A stretch of 55,512 bases of DNA from Alphaproteobacteria bacterium WMHbin7 (GTDB taxonomy: Bacteria > Pseudomonadota > Alphaproteobacteria > Rhodospirillales > WMHbin7), in NCBI GenBank assembly GCA_002753155.1, contig PDZW01000021.1, positions 1-55,512 on the forward strand, given 5' to 3'. The stretch's first letter is position 1; each line of letters begins with the position of its first letter. The notes under the pieces were generated by a model that was given only the letters and a program-made list of their open reading frames with translations, was not told the origin of the DNA and did not search any database. Positions 1 to 6,716 of the stretch are shown piece by piece. The position numbers and the translations under genes are program-made.

Positions 1-1
1 G

Positions 2-142
2 GGGCGCGACGTCAAATCCGTGCATGGTGATGTGCAAGCCCTACTGAAGGCGGGCGTGATCGACAAAACCGAAGACGGCCTGATCGTCTTTCCCTACACC
101 GAAATCCATGTCGATTTCATTTTACGCGCACGATCGTTTTAA
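2..142 (+). CDS. C-terminus of a winged-HTH DNA-binding protein (antitoxin-like), cut by the window edge
   Basis: The frame is open from the left edge and gives 46 residues before TAA at 140-142. The visible tail contains RDVKSVHGDVQALLKAGVI, then a polar turn and a short beta-wing ending IHVDFIL. This pattern resembles the HVO_A0114/TumA group of small winged-HTH proteins, which often act as antitoxins or autoregulators beside a small toxin. The partner gene would lie to the left of the window and cannot be seen. The last residues (ARSF) and the stop codon lie inside a dispersed hairpin repeat, so the natural C-terminus may have been replaced or extended by that repeat. The family call is a resemblance; only the tail is available. 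Confidence 0.55.
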   Translation, partial: GRDVKSVHGDVQALLKAGVIDKTEDGLIVFPYTEIHVDFILRARSF

Positions 143-171
143 GCCGTGTCACAATGTGACTCGGCTTAAAA
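137..171. terminator. Bidirectional hairpin terminator (inside repeat copy 1)
   Basis: TTTTAAGCCGTGTCACA (137-153) pairs with TGTGACTCGGCTTAAAA (155-171), with a single mismatch in 17 bp around one central base. The outer A/T runs give a T-tract on either strand, and the element lies between two convergent genes, so termination in both directions is plausible. Confidence 0.6.
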
Positions 172-197
172 CGTGAATCGTTCGCGCAAACAAATTG

Positions 198-263
198 CTA
201 GAGCAGATTCACGCCAGAAGTCAAAGCTGTTAAACGGCTTTGATTTCTGGCGATCTGCTCTAG
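198..263. repeat. Long imperfect hairpin (inside repeat copy 1)
   Basis: The left arm CTAGAGCAGAT, then CGCCAGAA and TCAAAGC, is matched on the right by GCTTTGA, TTCTGGCG and ATCTGCTCTAG. The loop is nine bases. The only interruptions are a 3-base bulge in the left arm and one mismatch. Such a 66-base palindrome is stable as RNA from either strand and overlaps the stop codon of the glycosyltransferase gene. Confidence 0.7.
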
Positions 264-1144
264 GGGCGGCGTAGAAGGCTTTGTTTGATGGCGGCCAGCG
301 CCTCACCATCCAAGGACGGGTCTTGCTTGAACAGCGCGAACAACTGAAACAGCGTGGCCTCGGCGGCCTGCGCATCGCCATGATGCTCTGGGCTTAGGCG
401 CTCCCAGCCGAAGGCTTGCAAATGGCGCATGAGAAAGACGAGATCCAAGGGCAGATCCACCCCCAGCCGCTCCTTGATCTTGCGCCTTGAAATTCGGTTG
501 CCGGACTCGCGCAGGAGATCGTTCTTACGTTTCGTCACCTGACCGGAATGCACACGATAAGCCGCCAGCACCTCATCTTGAATAACACCCCGCCCCTGGT
601 CCAACTGATCGGCGCAATAGGCGTAATCCTCGGCCGGAATCACTGAGGGATCAAAGCGCAACGCCGAAGCGCGTACCGTCACCGTGCTGAAGGTGAAGGG
701 CGAATTGAACAGCGTGATCCAACGAAGATTCGTATCGCCTTGGGGCGTGATTTCGTCTCGAAGGGCCGCTCCGTTCTGATCGATCAGCCGCACACCCGCC
801 CCAGTGATGCAAAGATCAGGATTTTCCGCCATCAGCCTTAGGGGACTTTCGAAACGCCCGGGCAGGGCGATGTCGTCGGCATCGACGAAGGCCAGATAAT
901 CGCCCGCCGCCAGATCAAGGGCTTGGTTGCGGGCCATCGCCGCCCCCTGATTCTCCTGACGCGTTTTTTTTAAGCGCGGATCGGTCTGCCGCTCCAGCAA
1001 TTCCCACGAGCCATCCGTACTGCCGTCATCGACCGCCACCAATTCGTCGTCCGGCCCCAATTGGGTCAGAACACTTTCCAGCGCCGCGTCCAGATAGGGA
1101 GCCGCGTTGTAAACCGGCATGATGACGGAAAGCCGCACAGTCAA
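260..1144 (-). CDS. Family 2 glycosyltransferase
   Basis: The 294-residue product begins with the typical GT2 start, SVIMPVYNAAPYLDAALESV, followed by VAVDDGSTDGS (nucleotide-sugar binding) and later the DxD-type motif FVDADD near residue 90. The GT-A fold occupies about residues 4-220. The C-terminal third shows no feature I recognise and no membrane segment, so the enzyme should be cytoplasmic or peripheral. It probably transfers a sugar to a surface polysaccharide or lipid; the acceptor is unknown. It overlaps the upstream XRE regulator gene by 4 bases (ATGA) and is the last gene of the lut-smr operon. Its TAG stop is provided by the adjacent hairpin repeat. Confidence 0.88.
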   Translation of the reverse strand: MTVRLSVIMPVYNAAPYLDAALESVLTQLGPDDELVAVDDGSTDGSWELLERQTDPRLKKTRQENQGAAMARNQALDLAAGDYLAFVDADDIALPGRFESPLRLMAENPDLCITGAGVRLIDQNGAALRDEITPQGDTNLRWITLFNSPFTFSTVTVRASALRFDPSVIPAEDYAYCADQLDQGRGVIQDEVLAAYRVHSGQVTKRKNDLLRESGNRISRRKIKERLGVDLPLDLVFLMRHLQAFGWERLSPEHHGDAQAAEATLFQLFALFKQDPSLDGEALAAIKQSLLRRP

Positions 1145-1494
1145 GCTTTCGGCAAAAGGGCCAGCAGGGCCGAGATCGTTTCGTCGGGCAGATCGCGGAT
1201 GGTGCGGCCCAGCGCATTGGCAAGCTCGGTGGCCTCGGGCGACAGGCCCGACGTATCCAGCGTCACCTTGGGATGCGAGCGTTTCGCCAGATCCTTAAGC
1301 TCGACCGCCTCGTCCCAGATCAAGCCCAACACGCCGCAGATCTGCATGATCAGGCCGGGGGCGGGGCGGCCCCGGCGCCCATGTTCCAGGGCCGAGAGAT
1401 ATGCAGGTGTTACGCCCAATTCCTGGGCCATGCCGGTCAGCGTCATGCCCCTGGCCTGTCGCAATTGGCGTATGCGCGCTCCGAACGGAGTCAC
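1141..1494 (-). CDS. XRE-family helix-turn-helix regulator
   Basis: This is a 117-residue protein. Residues 5-60 form a Cro/C1-type HTH (RIRQLRQARGMTLTGMAQEL, then GVTPAYLSALEHGRRGRP). The remaining half is a helical tail ending ISALLALLPKA. It overlaps smr upstream and the glycosyltransferase downstream by 4 bases each, so all three are translationally coupled. In other alphaproteobacteria as I recall them, an XRE regulator often follows an Smr-domain gene, and the pair is kept here. Its target is unknown; regulation of its own operon is the simplest guess. Confidence 0.85.
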   Translation of the reverse strand: MTPFGARIRQLRQARGMTLTGMAQELGVTPAYLSALEHGRRGRPAPGLIMQICGVLGLIWDEAVELKDLAKRSHPKVTLDTSGLSPEATELANALGRTIRDLPDETISALLALLPKA

Positions 1495-2048
1495 GCCTCA
1501 CCGCTCCGGTTGCGCTTTAGCAACACATAGAAAGCGCCGCTGCCGCCATCCTTGGGCAGTGCTTCGGAAACCGCCAGCACCAAGGGGCGCAGTTCCGGCG
1601 CATTCAGCCAACGGGGCATTTGGGTTCTCAACACACCCTTGCCCTCGACGCCCTTGCCGGTGATGACCAGAACGCAGCGCCGCCCCATGGATTGCGACAT
1701 GGAGAGAAAGTGCTTAAGGGCGCCATGCGCCCGGTCCTCGGTCAGGCCGTGCAGATCAAGCCGCCCCTCGATCGCCATCTGTCCCTTGGTCAGGCGAAGC
1801 GCGGTGCGCTTGTCGACATCGACCACCTTGCCCGGCACCAGTTCGGCCAGCTTGGATTTCAAGGAGGGCTTGGGAGACTTGGGTAAGGGCGCTTCAGCCT
1901 TGGTCTTGCTCGGAGGAGGCAGAATTTCGTTGTCATTGGCCTCGTCAACGGCAAATTGCGTGGGGCGCAAGGGCGAGGCGGCGCGCATGACATGACGCCA
2001 CAGGCGGATTTCTTCATGCGTGGGATGGCGGGTGCGCCGGTGCGACAC
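1491..2048 (-). CDS. Smr/MutS2-type endonuclease domain protein
   Basis: The product has 185 residues. The N-terminal ~85 residues are basic and Pro/Lys-rich (TKAEAPLPKSPKPSLKSKL). The C-terminal half is an Smr domain with LDLHGLTEDRA (about residue 95) and the VITGKG loop (about residue 130), the two signatures of this nuclease fold. Stand-alone Smr proteins cleave nucleic acid or act on stalled ribosomes; which applies here cannot be told. The gene starts 4 bases after lutC ends. In many alphaproteobacteria this gene follows mltA on the other side of the origin; here it is downstream of lutC. Confidence 0.88.
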   Translation of the reverse strand: MSHRRTRHPTHEEIRLWRHVMRAASPLRPTQFAVDEANDNEILPPPSKTKAEAPLPKSPKPSLKSKLAELVPGKVVDVDKRTALRLTKGQMAIEGRLDLHGLTEDRAHGALKHFLSMSQSMGRRCVLVITGKGVEGKGVLRTQMPRWLNAPELRPLVLAVSEALPKDGGSGAFYVLLKRNRSGEA

Positions 2049-2052
2049 GGTT

Positions 2053-2715
2053 CTATTCCTTGACGAGAAGAATGATCAGGCGCCGAGGGCCATGAGCCCC
2101 CAGCAGGATGGTCTGTTCGATATCGCCGGTGCGCGAAGGCCCGGTGATCAGATTGACCGCGCGGGGCATGGCGTTGCTTTCGCGGCGCAGCTGTGCCCAG
2201 GCTTCTTCATAGGTGCCCAGCAAACGCGATTCTTCCAGCACCACCAGATGCACATCGGGCATGAAATTCATCAGCGTGGGAGAAGCAGCCCCCGAGAGCA
2301 GCATCAGCGTTCCGGTTTCGGCGATACCCGCCTTGGCGCGGGCCAGACCCGCCATGTCATCAGCCCGAGGCGAGCCTTTGTGGATGCTCAAATCCCCCCA
2401 ATCCATCCCGTCCCAACAGGGATCGGGGGTTACGGCCAGGATGGGCGGCAGGGCCATTTCCGCAAGCAAAGCCCGGACGGCTGCAGGCACCTCTGTCCTG
2501 GCGCCCAGCGCCAGCACGCGGGCCGACACTTCCTCGGCCTTGGCGATGAACAAAGTGCGCATCGCTTCGGTGTCCAACTGGGCGCGGGCCGGAATTAAAT
2601 AGGGCTTGTGGCTGGCGATGGATGTTTCGATGTCGAGCTTGCGCGCCGCATCCAGTGCTTGGCGTCCCTGGGCCTGACGGATCGAGGACAGAATCTTGGC
2701 GCGCGCGTCACTCAT
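2053..2715 (-). CDS. lutC: LutC-like LUD-domain protein, L-lactate oxidation
   Basis: The 220-residue protein has the LUD (DUF162) fold: GIAETGTLMLLSGAASPTLM near residues 128-147 and the closing segment VNLITGPSRTGDIEQTILLG (about 180-200). LutC is one of three proteins of the iron-sulfur L-lactate dehydrogenase complex, which oxidises lactate to pyruvate in the cytoplasm. The start overlaps the preceding small membrane-protein gene by 4 bases. The stretch SAAVRALLAEMALPP-like region before the LUD core is typical in length for the family, and nothing is missing. Confidence 0.88.
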   Translation of the reverse strand: MSDARAKILSSIRQAQGRQALDAARKLDIETSIASHKPYLIPARAQLDTEAMRTLFIAKAEEVSARVLALGARTEVPAAVRALLAEMALPPILAVTPDPCWDGMDWGDLSIHKGSPRADDMAGLARAKAGIAETGTLMLLSGAASPTLMNFMPDVHLVVLEESRLLGTYEEAWAQLRRESNAMPRAVNLITGPSRTGDIEQTILLGAHGPRRLIILLVKE

Positions 2716-3227
2716 GCGCTTCTCCTGTCTTCGCGCTCGGGAAAATCAGGCCCGTTTTCGTCGCCGCCTTCAGTAACCGCACCCTCTGGGGCTGGCAGCG
2801 CCACCGGTTGGGCATGTTTCTCGGCAAAGCGCTGCCAGTCACCCGCCGGGGCATGACAGAAATCGGGGGGATAGCCCGCCCAGACCAGCGAAAATCCGCC
2901 CAGCTTCCACATTTCCTTGAAGGTGTAGAGATCGCGCAGGACCAGACCAACCAGTCGCCCATGCAGACGCCAAGCCACCCAGGGCCTGACCACCAGCAGA
3001 TAAAGTGCGCAGGAGCCCAGCAGAGCCGCCGTGCCCCAGAGCAGCTTGTAGGTCAGCAGCACGAAAAGGCTGCCCAGCACCAGAATCAGCAGCGGCCCCA
3101 CATTTTCCCAGGGACTGAACAAAACCGAATGCGGATTGTTGAGCTTGTGCATATTGCCCACGGTATCCAGCATGTGATGCTCGTAGGCCGCCTTCAGGGA
3201 CTGGAACAATTCTTCCTCGCGGGTCAT
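2712..3227 (-). CDS. Two-pass membrane protein encoded inside the lut operon
   Basis: This is a 171-residue protein with no family that I recognise. The first ~40 residues are polar and cytoplasmic in character. Two hydrophobic stretches follow (about residues 43-63, LILVLGSLFVLLTYKLL, and 66-84, ALLGSCALYLLVVRPWVAW). The C-terminal half is soluble, with WKLGGFSLVWAGYPPDFCH, and acidic at the end. The gene overlaps lutB and lutC by 4 bases each, which strongly couples it to the lactate enzyme. It could anchor the Lut complex to the membrane or pass electrons to the quinone pool; that is inference only. The CDS nature is supported by the overlaps and steady codon usage. Confidence 0.8.
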   Translation of the reverse strand: MTREEELFQSLKAAYEHHMLDTVGNMHKLNNPHSVLFSPWENVGPLLILVLGSLFVLLTYKLLWGTAALLGSCALYLLVVRPWVAWRLHGRLVGLVLRDLYTFKEMWKLGGFSLVWAGYPPDFCHAPAGDWQRFAEKHAQPVALPAPEGAVTEGGDENGPDFPEREDRRSA

Positions 3228-4651
3228 TGCCTCGCGCCTTTCTTATACTCGGCCCATTGGGTGACGAAGCTACGCCCCTCGGGTGCTGGCAGATCGCGCG
3301 AGGCGGTCCAGCCTCCGGCTAGGGGCAGGCTGGAAAGGCTCCCCTTCTTTCCGGCCAGCAGTTTCAAGACCGGCATGCCAAGATCGACCAGCAGGCGATA
3401 AAGCCAGGGGCGTTTGGCGAGAGCACCCCACATGCCAAGCCCGAAGCGGGTGGTGGCGGAGGTGATCTTGCGCTCGAAGGCGCGCTCGCGCCAACTGCGC
3501 AGCATGCGGGGCAGAGGAATGCGCACCGGGCAGACCTGCTCGCAGCGTCCGCACAGGCTGGAGGCGTCGGGCATGTCCGACCATTCCTCAAGACCGGCCA
3601 GGGCGGGGGTTAGAACCGAGCCCATGGGCCCGCAATAGAACGAGGCATAGGCATGCCCGCCGATGGCGCCGTAAACCGGACAGTGATTGATGCAGGCGGC
3701 ACAGCGGATGCAGCGCAGCATGTCCTCAAACGGACCGCCCAGCATGGCGGTGCGCCCGTTATCGAGCAGCACGATGTGGAATTCTTCGGGTCCATCCAGA
3801 TCGCCCACGCGCTTTGGCCCCGTGGTGATGGTGGTATAGGAGGTCATCTCCTGACCTGTCGCCGAGCGGGCCAACAGCCGGGTCAGCAGGCTTGCCGCTT
3901 CCAGCGTGGGCACCACCTTCTCGATGCTGGCCAGCACGATATGCACCCGGGGCAGGGTTTGCGTGAGATCCCCATTGCCCTCATTGGTGACCAGCACAAA
4001 GCTGCCGGTTTCAGCCACCAGAAAATTGGCCCCGGTGATGCCGACATCGGCGGCCAGGAATTTCTGGCGCAGAATGGCCCGGGCTTCGTCTAGCAATTGG
4101 CGCGGCTCGCTAAGCTGGCGCTTGTCGTCCAGTTCCTTATGGCGCGACCGAAAGGCCGCCGCCACCTGATGGCGGCTTAGATGAATGGCCGGGGCGATGA
4201 TATGGCTGGGCGGCTCGGCCCGAAGTTGAATGATGTATTCGCCAAGATCGGTTTCAACCACCTCGAAGCCATGGCGTTCCAGCCAGGGATTGAGCGCGAT
4301 CTCTTCCGAGATCATCGACTTGCCCTTGGCCACCAGCTTGGCCTTGGCCTGTCTGCAGATGGCCAGCACGATGTCGCGGGCTTCCTGGTCGCTTGAAGCC
4401 CAATGCACCTGGCCGCCCTGTTCTTGCACCTTGGTCTCGAAGATTTCGAGATAGGAATCGAGATCCTTCAGCACGGCCCGTTTCATGTCACGGGCCTGAT
4501 CACGCAGCGCTTCGAATTCGGGCAGATTGGCCGCAGCGATTTTGCGCTTGGCCTGAAAACCGGTTTTCAGCTTGGCCAGCGCCTCGCGCAGCACCGGATC
4601 GGCCATGGCCGCGTGGCTGTTGCTTTTGATGCCGCCGGGACGGCTTCTCAT
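3224..4651 (-). CDS. lutB: LutB-like iron-sulfur protein, L-lactate oxidation
   Basis: The product has 475 residues. A LUD domain spans about residues 60-300 (VGITGANFLVAETGSFVLVT near 203-222). It is followed by two [4Fe-4S] cysteine clusters, CIRCAACINHCP (314-325) and CGRCEQVCP (367-375), and a basic C-terminal tail. LutB carries electrons in the LutABC lactate dehydrogenase. I chose the ATG that overlaps the lutA stop by 4 bases; a longer reading of the frame would run deep into lutA and is not protein-like. An internal ATG 15 codons in (MADPVLREAL) is an alternative start. It sits between lutA and the small membrane protein in one transcription unit. Confidence 0.9.
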   Translation of the reverse strand: MRSRPGGIKSNSHAAMADPVLREALAKLKTGFQAKRKIAAANLPEFEALRDQARDMKRAVLKDLDSYLEIFETKVQEQGGQVHWASSDQEARDIVLAICRQAKAKLVAKGKSMISEEIALNPWLERHGFEVVETDLGEYIIQLRAEPPSHIIAPAIHLSRHQVAAAFRSRHKELDDKRQLSEPRQLLDEARAILRQKFLAADVGITGANFLVAETGSFVLVTNEGNGDLTQTLPRVHIVLASIEKVVPTLEAASLLTRLLARSATGQEMTSYTTITTGPKRVGDLDGPEEFHIVLLDNGRTAMLGGPFEDMLRCIRCAACINHCPVYGAIGGHAYASFYCGPMGSVLTPALAGLEEWSDMPDASSLCGRCEQVCPVRIPLPRMLRSWRERAFERKITSATTRFGLGMWGALAKRPWLYRLLVDLGMPVLKLLAGKKGSLSSLPLAGGWTASRDLPAPEGRSFVTQWAEYKKGARQ

Positions 4652-5415
4652 CAGGAGCGCTCCTCGCCGATGGCGGGCCCGCCCAGCATGCCCGAAAGCA
4701 CTTCGGCGACATGGCGCACTTTCACGGCCTTGCCTTTGCGCTTCAAACGCCCGGCGATGTTCATCAGACAGCCCAGATCGCCGCCCAGTACGGTGGCAGC
4801 CCCCGTGCCTTCGATATCGGCCAGCTTGTCGTCGACCATCTTGGTGGAAATCTCGGGATATTCGACGCAGAAAGTGCCGCCAAAGCCGCAGCATTCCTCG
4901 GCCGCCGACAATTCCTTGAGATCAAGGCCCTCGACCTTTTGCAAAAGCAGGCGCGGCTCGTCCTTGATGGCCAGCTCGCGCAGGCCCGAGCAGGAATCGT
5001 GATAGGTCACGGTTTCGGCCAGGGCCGCATGCGTCGTCTCGACCTTCATGACGCGGACCAGAAAACTGACCAATTCATAGCTGCGCTGAGACAGCGACAA
5101 AGCCAGGGCGGCGTAATTGGGATCATCGGCCAGCAGGGCCGGATAATGGGCATGCAGCATGCCGGCGCACGAGCCCGAAGGTGCTACCACATAATCGTAA
5201 TTCTTGAAAAGATCGATCAGCTTGCGCGCCATCGCCCTGGCGGTTTCGCGGTCGCCATTGTTGTAGGCGGGCTGGCCGCAGCAGGTCTGGCCCACCGGCA
5301 CCTCGACGATGCAGCCCGCATCCTCAAGCAGCTTGGCCGTGGCAAAGCCAACGGATGGCCGCATGGCGTCGACCAGACAGGTTGCGAACAGGCCCACGCG
5401 CGGCGCCTTGGCCAT
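4651..5415 (-). CDS. lutA: LutA-like Fe-S oxidoreductase, L-lactate oxidation
   Basis: The 254-residue protein carries two CCG-domain signatures: GQTCCGQPAYNNG (about residue 43) and EECCGFGGTFCVEYPEIS (about residue 175), plus HDSCSGLREL between them. These cysteines bind iron-sulfur clusters, as in glycolate oxidase GlpC/LutA proteins. It is the first gene of the operon; the ATG is preceded by GGAGAAAC. The 133 bases between it and the divergent toxin-antitoxin pair must hold its promoter, but I could not pick out convincing -35/-10 boxes on this strand. Confidence 0.9.
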   Translation of the reverse strand: MAKAPRVGLFATCLVDAMRPSVGFATAKLLEDAGCIVEVPVGQTCCGQPAYNNGDRETARAMARKLIDLFKNYDYVVAPSGSCAGMLHAHYPALLADDPNYAALALSLSQRSYELVSFLVRVMKVETTHAALAETVTYHDSCSGLRELAIKDEPRLLLQKVEGLDLKELSAAEECCGFGGTFCVEYPEISTKMVDDKLADIEGTGAATVLGGDLGCLMNIAGRLKRKGKAVKVRHVAEVLSGMLGGPAIGEERS

Positions 5416-5487
5416 CGGCTTGTTTCTCCAGAAAAGCAGGGGCCAAGGATGGTCCTTTGGCGCTCAAAAGGCAAGGGGGCGGGGGAC

Positions 5488-5535
5488 TTGACGTCGGCGT
5501 GGGGCAGGATTATCTTCTGGATAATCTTGATTATC
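5488..5535 (+). promoter_or_regulatory. Promoter and operator of the toxin-antitoxin operon
   Basis: TTGACG (5488-5493) and TATCTT (5511-5516) are separated by exactly 17 bases. Three copies of a 7-mer overlap and follow the -10 box: GATTATC (5508-5514), its inverse GATAATC (5520-5526) and GATTATC again (5529-5535). Such a palindrome across the -10 is what an antitoxin repressor would bind, so autoregulation is likely. The ATG follows at 5549 with only a weak ribosome-binding site (GGAA). Confidence 0.75.
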
Positions 5536-5548
5536 TGGAATTCGCCCG

Positions 5549-5836
5549 ATGTCCACCGCCAAGCGCTTCGCCGCCAGCTATTCGACCACCGACATCAACA
5601 AATCGGGGGCGCGGGTCTATGACGAGGCCTGGGCCAGAGGGGGAGTCGAGATTCGCCGCCATTCGCAGCGCTTCGCTCTTATCCGCCAGGACGTGCTGGA
5701 TCAGATGATCGCCGATGCCGGCGACAAGCGCCCGAGATCGCTGGCAGACCTGCTGAACGATTACGATGCCGACAAGATCAAGGGACTGACCGGCGATTTC
5801 CTGGCGGCACCTTCGCGGGGCAAGGAACTTATCTGA
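5549..5836 (+). CDS. Antitoxin of a MazF-type toxin-antitoxin pair
   Basis: This is a 95-residue protein whose gene ends one base before the MazF-like toxin gene begins. The N-terminal half (YSTTDINKSGARVYDEAWAR, then GGVEIRRHSQRFALIRQDVL) looks like the Phd/YefM fold: a small strand-helix DNA-binding region that reads a palindromic operator. The C-terminal tail (about residues 60-95, DLLNDYDADKIKGLTGDFL) would wrap the toxin. The palindrome set over its own promoter fits autorepression. The family call is by resemblance, supported by the gene order. Confidence 0.75.
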   Translation: MSTAKRFAASYSTTDINKSGARVYDEAWARGGVEIRRHSQRFALIRQDVLDQMIADAGDKRPRSLADLLNDYDADKIKGLTGDFLAAPSRGKELI

Positions 5837-5837
5837 C

Positions 5838-6194
5838 ATGGCCAAGCGCGGCGCCGATTTCAGGCAAGGCTACGTGCCCGGCCGTGGCGATATCGTTCAT
5901 CTCGACTGGGCGCCCTCAATCGGACATGAGATGAAAGGGCCGCATTACGGGCTGGTTCTCTCTCAGGATGCCTATAACATCGGAACCGGGCTGGCCGTGG
6001 TCGCTCCGATCACATCCAAACTCGGCAAGCTGTCTTCCTTTGAATTTCCGCTGAGGGCGGGGCGCGTCAATGGCGTCGCCATCCTGTCGCAATTCAGAAC
6101 GCTCGATTACCAGTCGCGCTGCATTCAGTTCGAGGCTTCCATTTCCGCCGACGATATCGACGAAGCCTGCCGACGGGTAAAGATGGTGTTTTAG
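5838..6194 (+). CDS. MazF/PemK-family endoribonuclease toxin
   Basis: The product has 118 residues. It has the MazF core: PGRGDIVHLDWAPSIGHEMK (residues 14-33, matching the 'GDIV-D-P--G-E--K-RP' start of the family), HYGLVLS, VVAPITSK (about residue 59) and a later segment RVNGVAILSQFRTLD that contains the usual strand before the helix. MazF toxins cleave single-stranded RNA at short motifs when free of the antitoxin. It is cotranscribed with the antitoxin one base upstream. An intrinsic terminator follows 11 bases after the stop. Confidence 0.88.
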   Translation: MAKRGADFRQGYVPGRGDIVHLDWAPSIGHEMKGPHYGLVLSQDAYNIGTGLAVVAPITSKLGKLSSFEFPLRAGRVNGVAILSQFRTLDYQSRCIQFEASISADDIDEACRRVKMVF

Positions 6195-6205
6195 ATATCC
6201 CGGCA

Positions 6206-6232
6206 AAAAGCCCGGGGGTTCCCTGGGCTTTT
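6206..6232. terminator. Bidirectional intrinsic terminator between mazF-like gene and DUF4870 gene
   Basis: AAAAGCCCGGG (6206-6216) pairs with CCTGGGCTTTT (6222-6232) through 11 bp, including one G-U pair. A-tract and T-tract flank the stem, so it serves both convergent genes. Confidence 0.85.
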
Positions 6233-6236
6233 CGCT

Positions 6237-6587
6237 TTAAGAAAACATCCATCCCGCCGGATTCGGATGGGCCTGTCCAAGCGATACGAATTTCATGCCC
6301 TTGACGCAGCGGACAATCATCCAGACCGCCATGAAGAGAAGGATCAGGAATCCGATGCCGATGGCGGCGGTAAGAACGCCGATCACCCCCAGCAGCATGC
6401 CGATCCAGAAGGTGCGAATCTGAAAGCGGTAATGGCTTTGCACCCATTCCGGAGCACCATCTTTATTGATATAGGCCATGACCAGGCCGATCAGGCCGGT
6501 AATGCCGACGACGAAGCCCGCCAGATACAGAATATAGATCAGATTGGCCGTCTTGCCCTCTTGGGCCGTTGGTGCCGCGCTGTCCAT
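6237..6587 (-). CDS. DUF4870-like small membrane protein
   Basis: The 116-residue protein has three hydrophobic segments: LIYILYLAGFVVGITGLIGLV (about 16-36), a central FWIGMLLGVIGVLTAAIGI and ILLFMAVWMIVRCVKG. The HYRFQIRTFWIG junction between the first and second is typical of the DUF4870 (Tic20-like) family. I chose the ATG preceded by the strong ribosome-binding site GGAGGAAAG; an ATG ten codons upstream lacks one. The function is unknown; it is an inner-membrane protein by sequence. It lies alone between two terminators, downstream of rho. Confidence 0.82.
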   Translation of the reverse strand: MDSAAPTAQEGKTANLIYILYLAGFVVGITGLIGLVMAYINKDGAPEWVQSHYRFQIRTFWIGMLLGVIGVLTAAIGIGFLILLFMAVWMIVRCVKGMKFVSLGQAHPNPAGWMFS

Positions 6588-6657
6588 CCTTCTTTCCTCC
6601 GTCTGATGCCCGAACACCGGTCAGCTTAGAATGCGGTTATCTTGACGTAAACAGACA

Positions 6658-6683
6658 AAAAGCCCGGGTTTCCCCGGGCTTTT
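6658..6683 (-). terminator. Intrinsic terminator of rho
   Basis: AAAAGCCCGGG (6658-6668) and CCCGGGCTTTT (6673-6683) form a perfect 11-bp stem with a TTTC loop. Read on the minus strand it ends in a T-run, 34 bases after the rho stop. The stem arm is the same 11-mer as in the terminator at 6206, a local sequence repetition. Confidence 0.85.
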
Positions 6684-6716
6684 CGCTGTAAACCGAGCAT
6701 CGAAGGCCAAAACGGC

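Larger units (their letters stand above)
126..263. repeat. Dispersed intergenic hairpin repeat, copy 1
   Basis: This stretch between two convergent genes begins GCGCACGATC and ends CTGCTCTAG. It contains two palindromes (137-171 and 198-263). The sequence from 126 to about 178 recurs, in the opposite orientation, at 50676-50736. The left end carries the TAA stop of the upstream plus-strand gene, and the right end carries the TAG stop of the minus-strand glycosyltransferase. The structure suggests a mobile or amplified extragenic palindrome used as a two-way terminator. The function is inferred. Confidence 0.75.

Noticed and set aside
4652-4894. Upstream extension of lutB into lutA
   Set aside because: The extra 81 residues are Arg/His-rich shadow sequence of lutA; the ATG overlapping the lutA stop fits the operon's coupling style.
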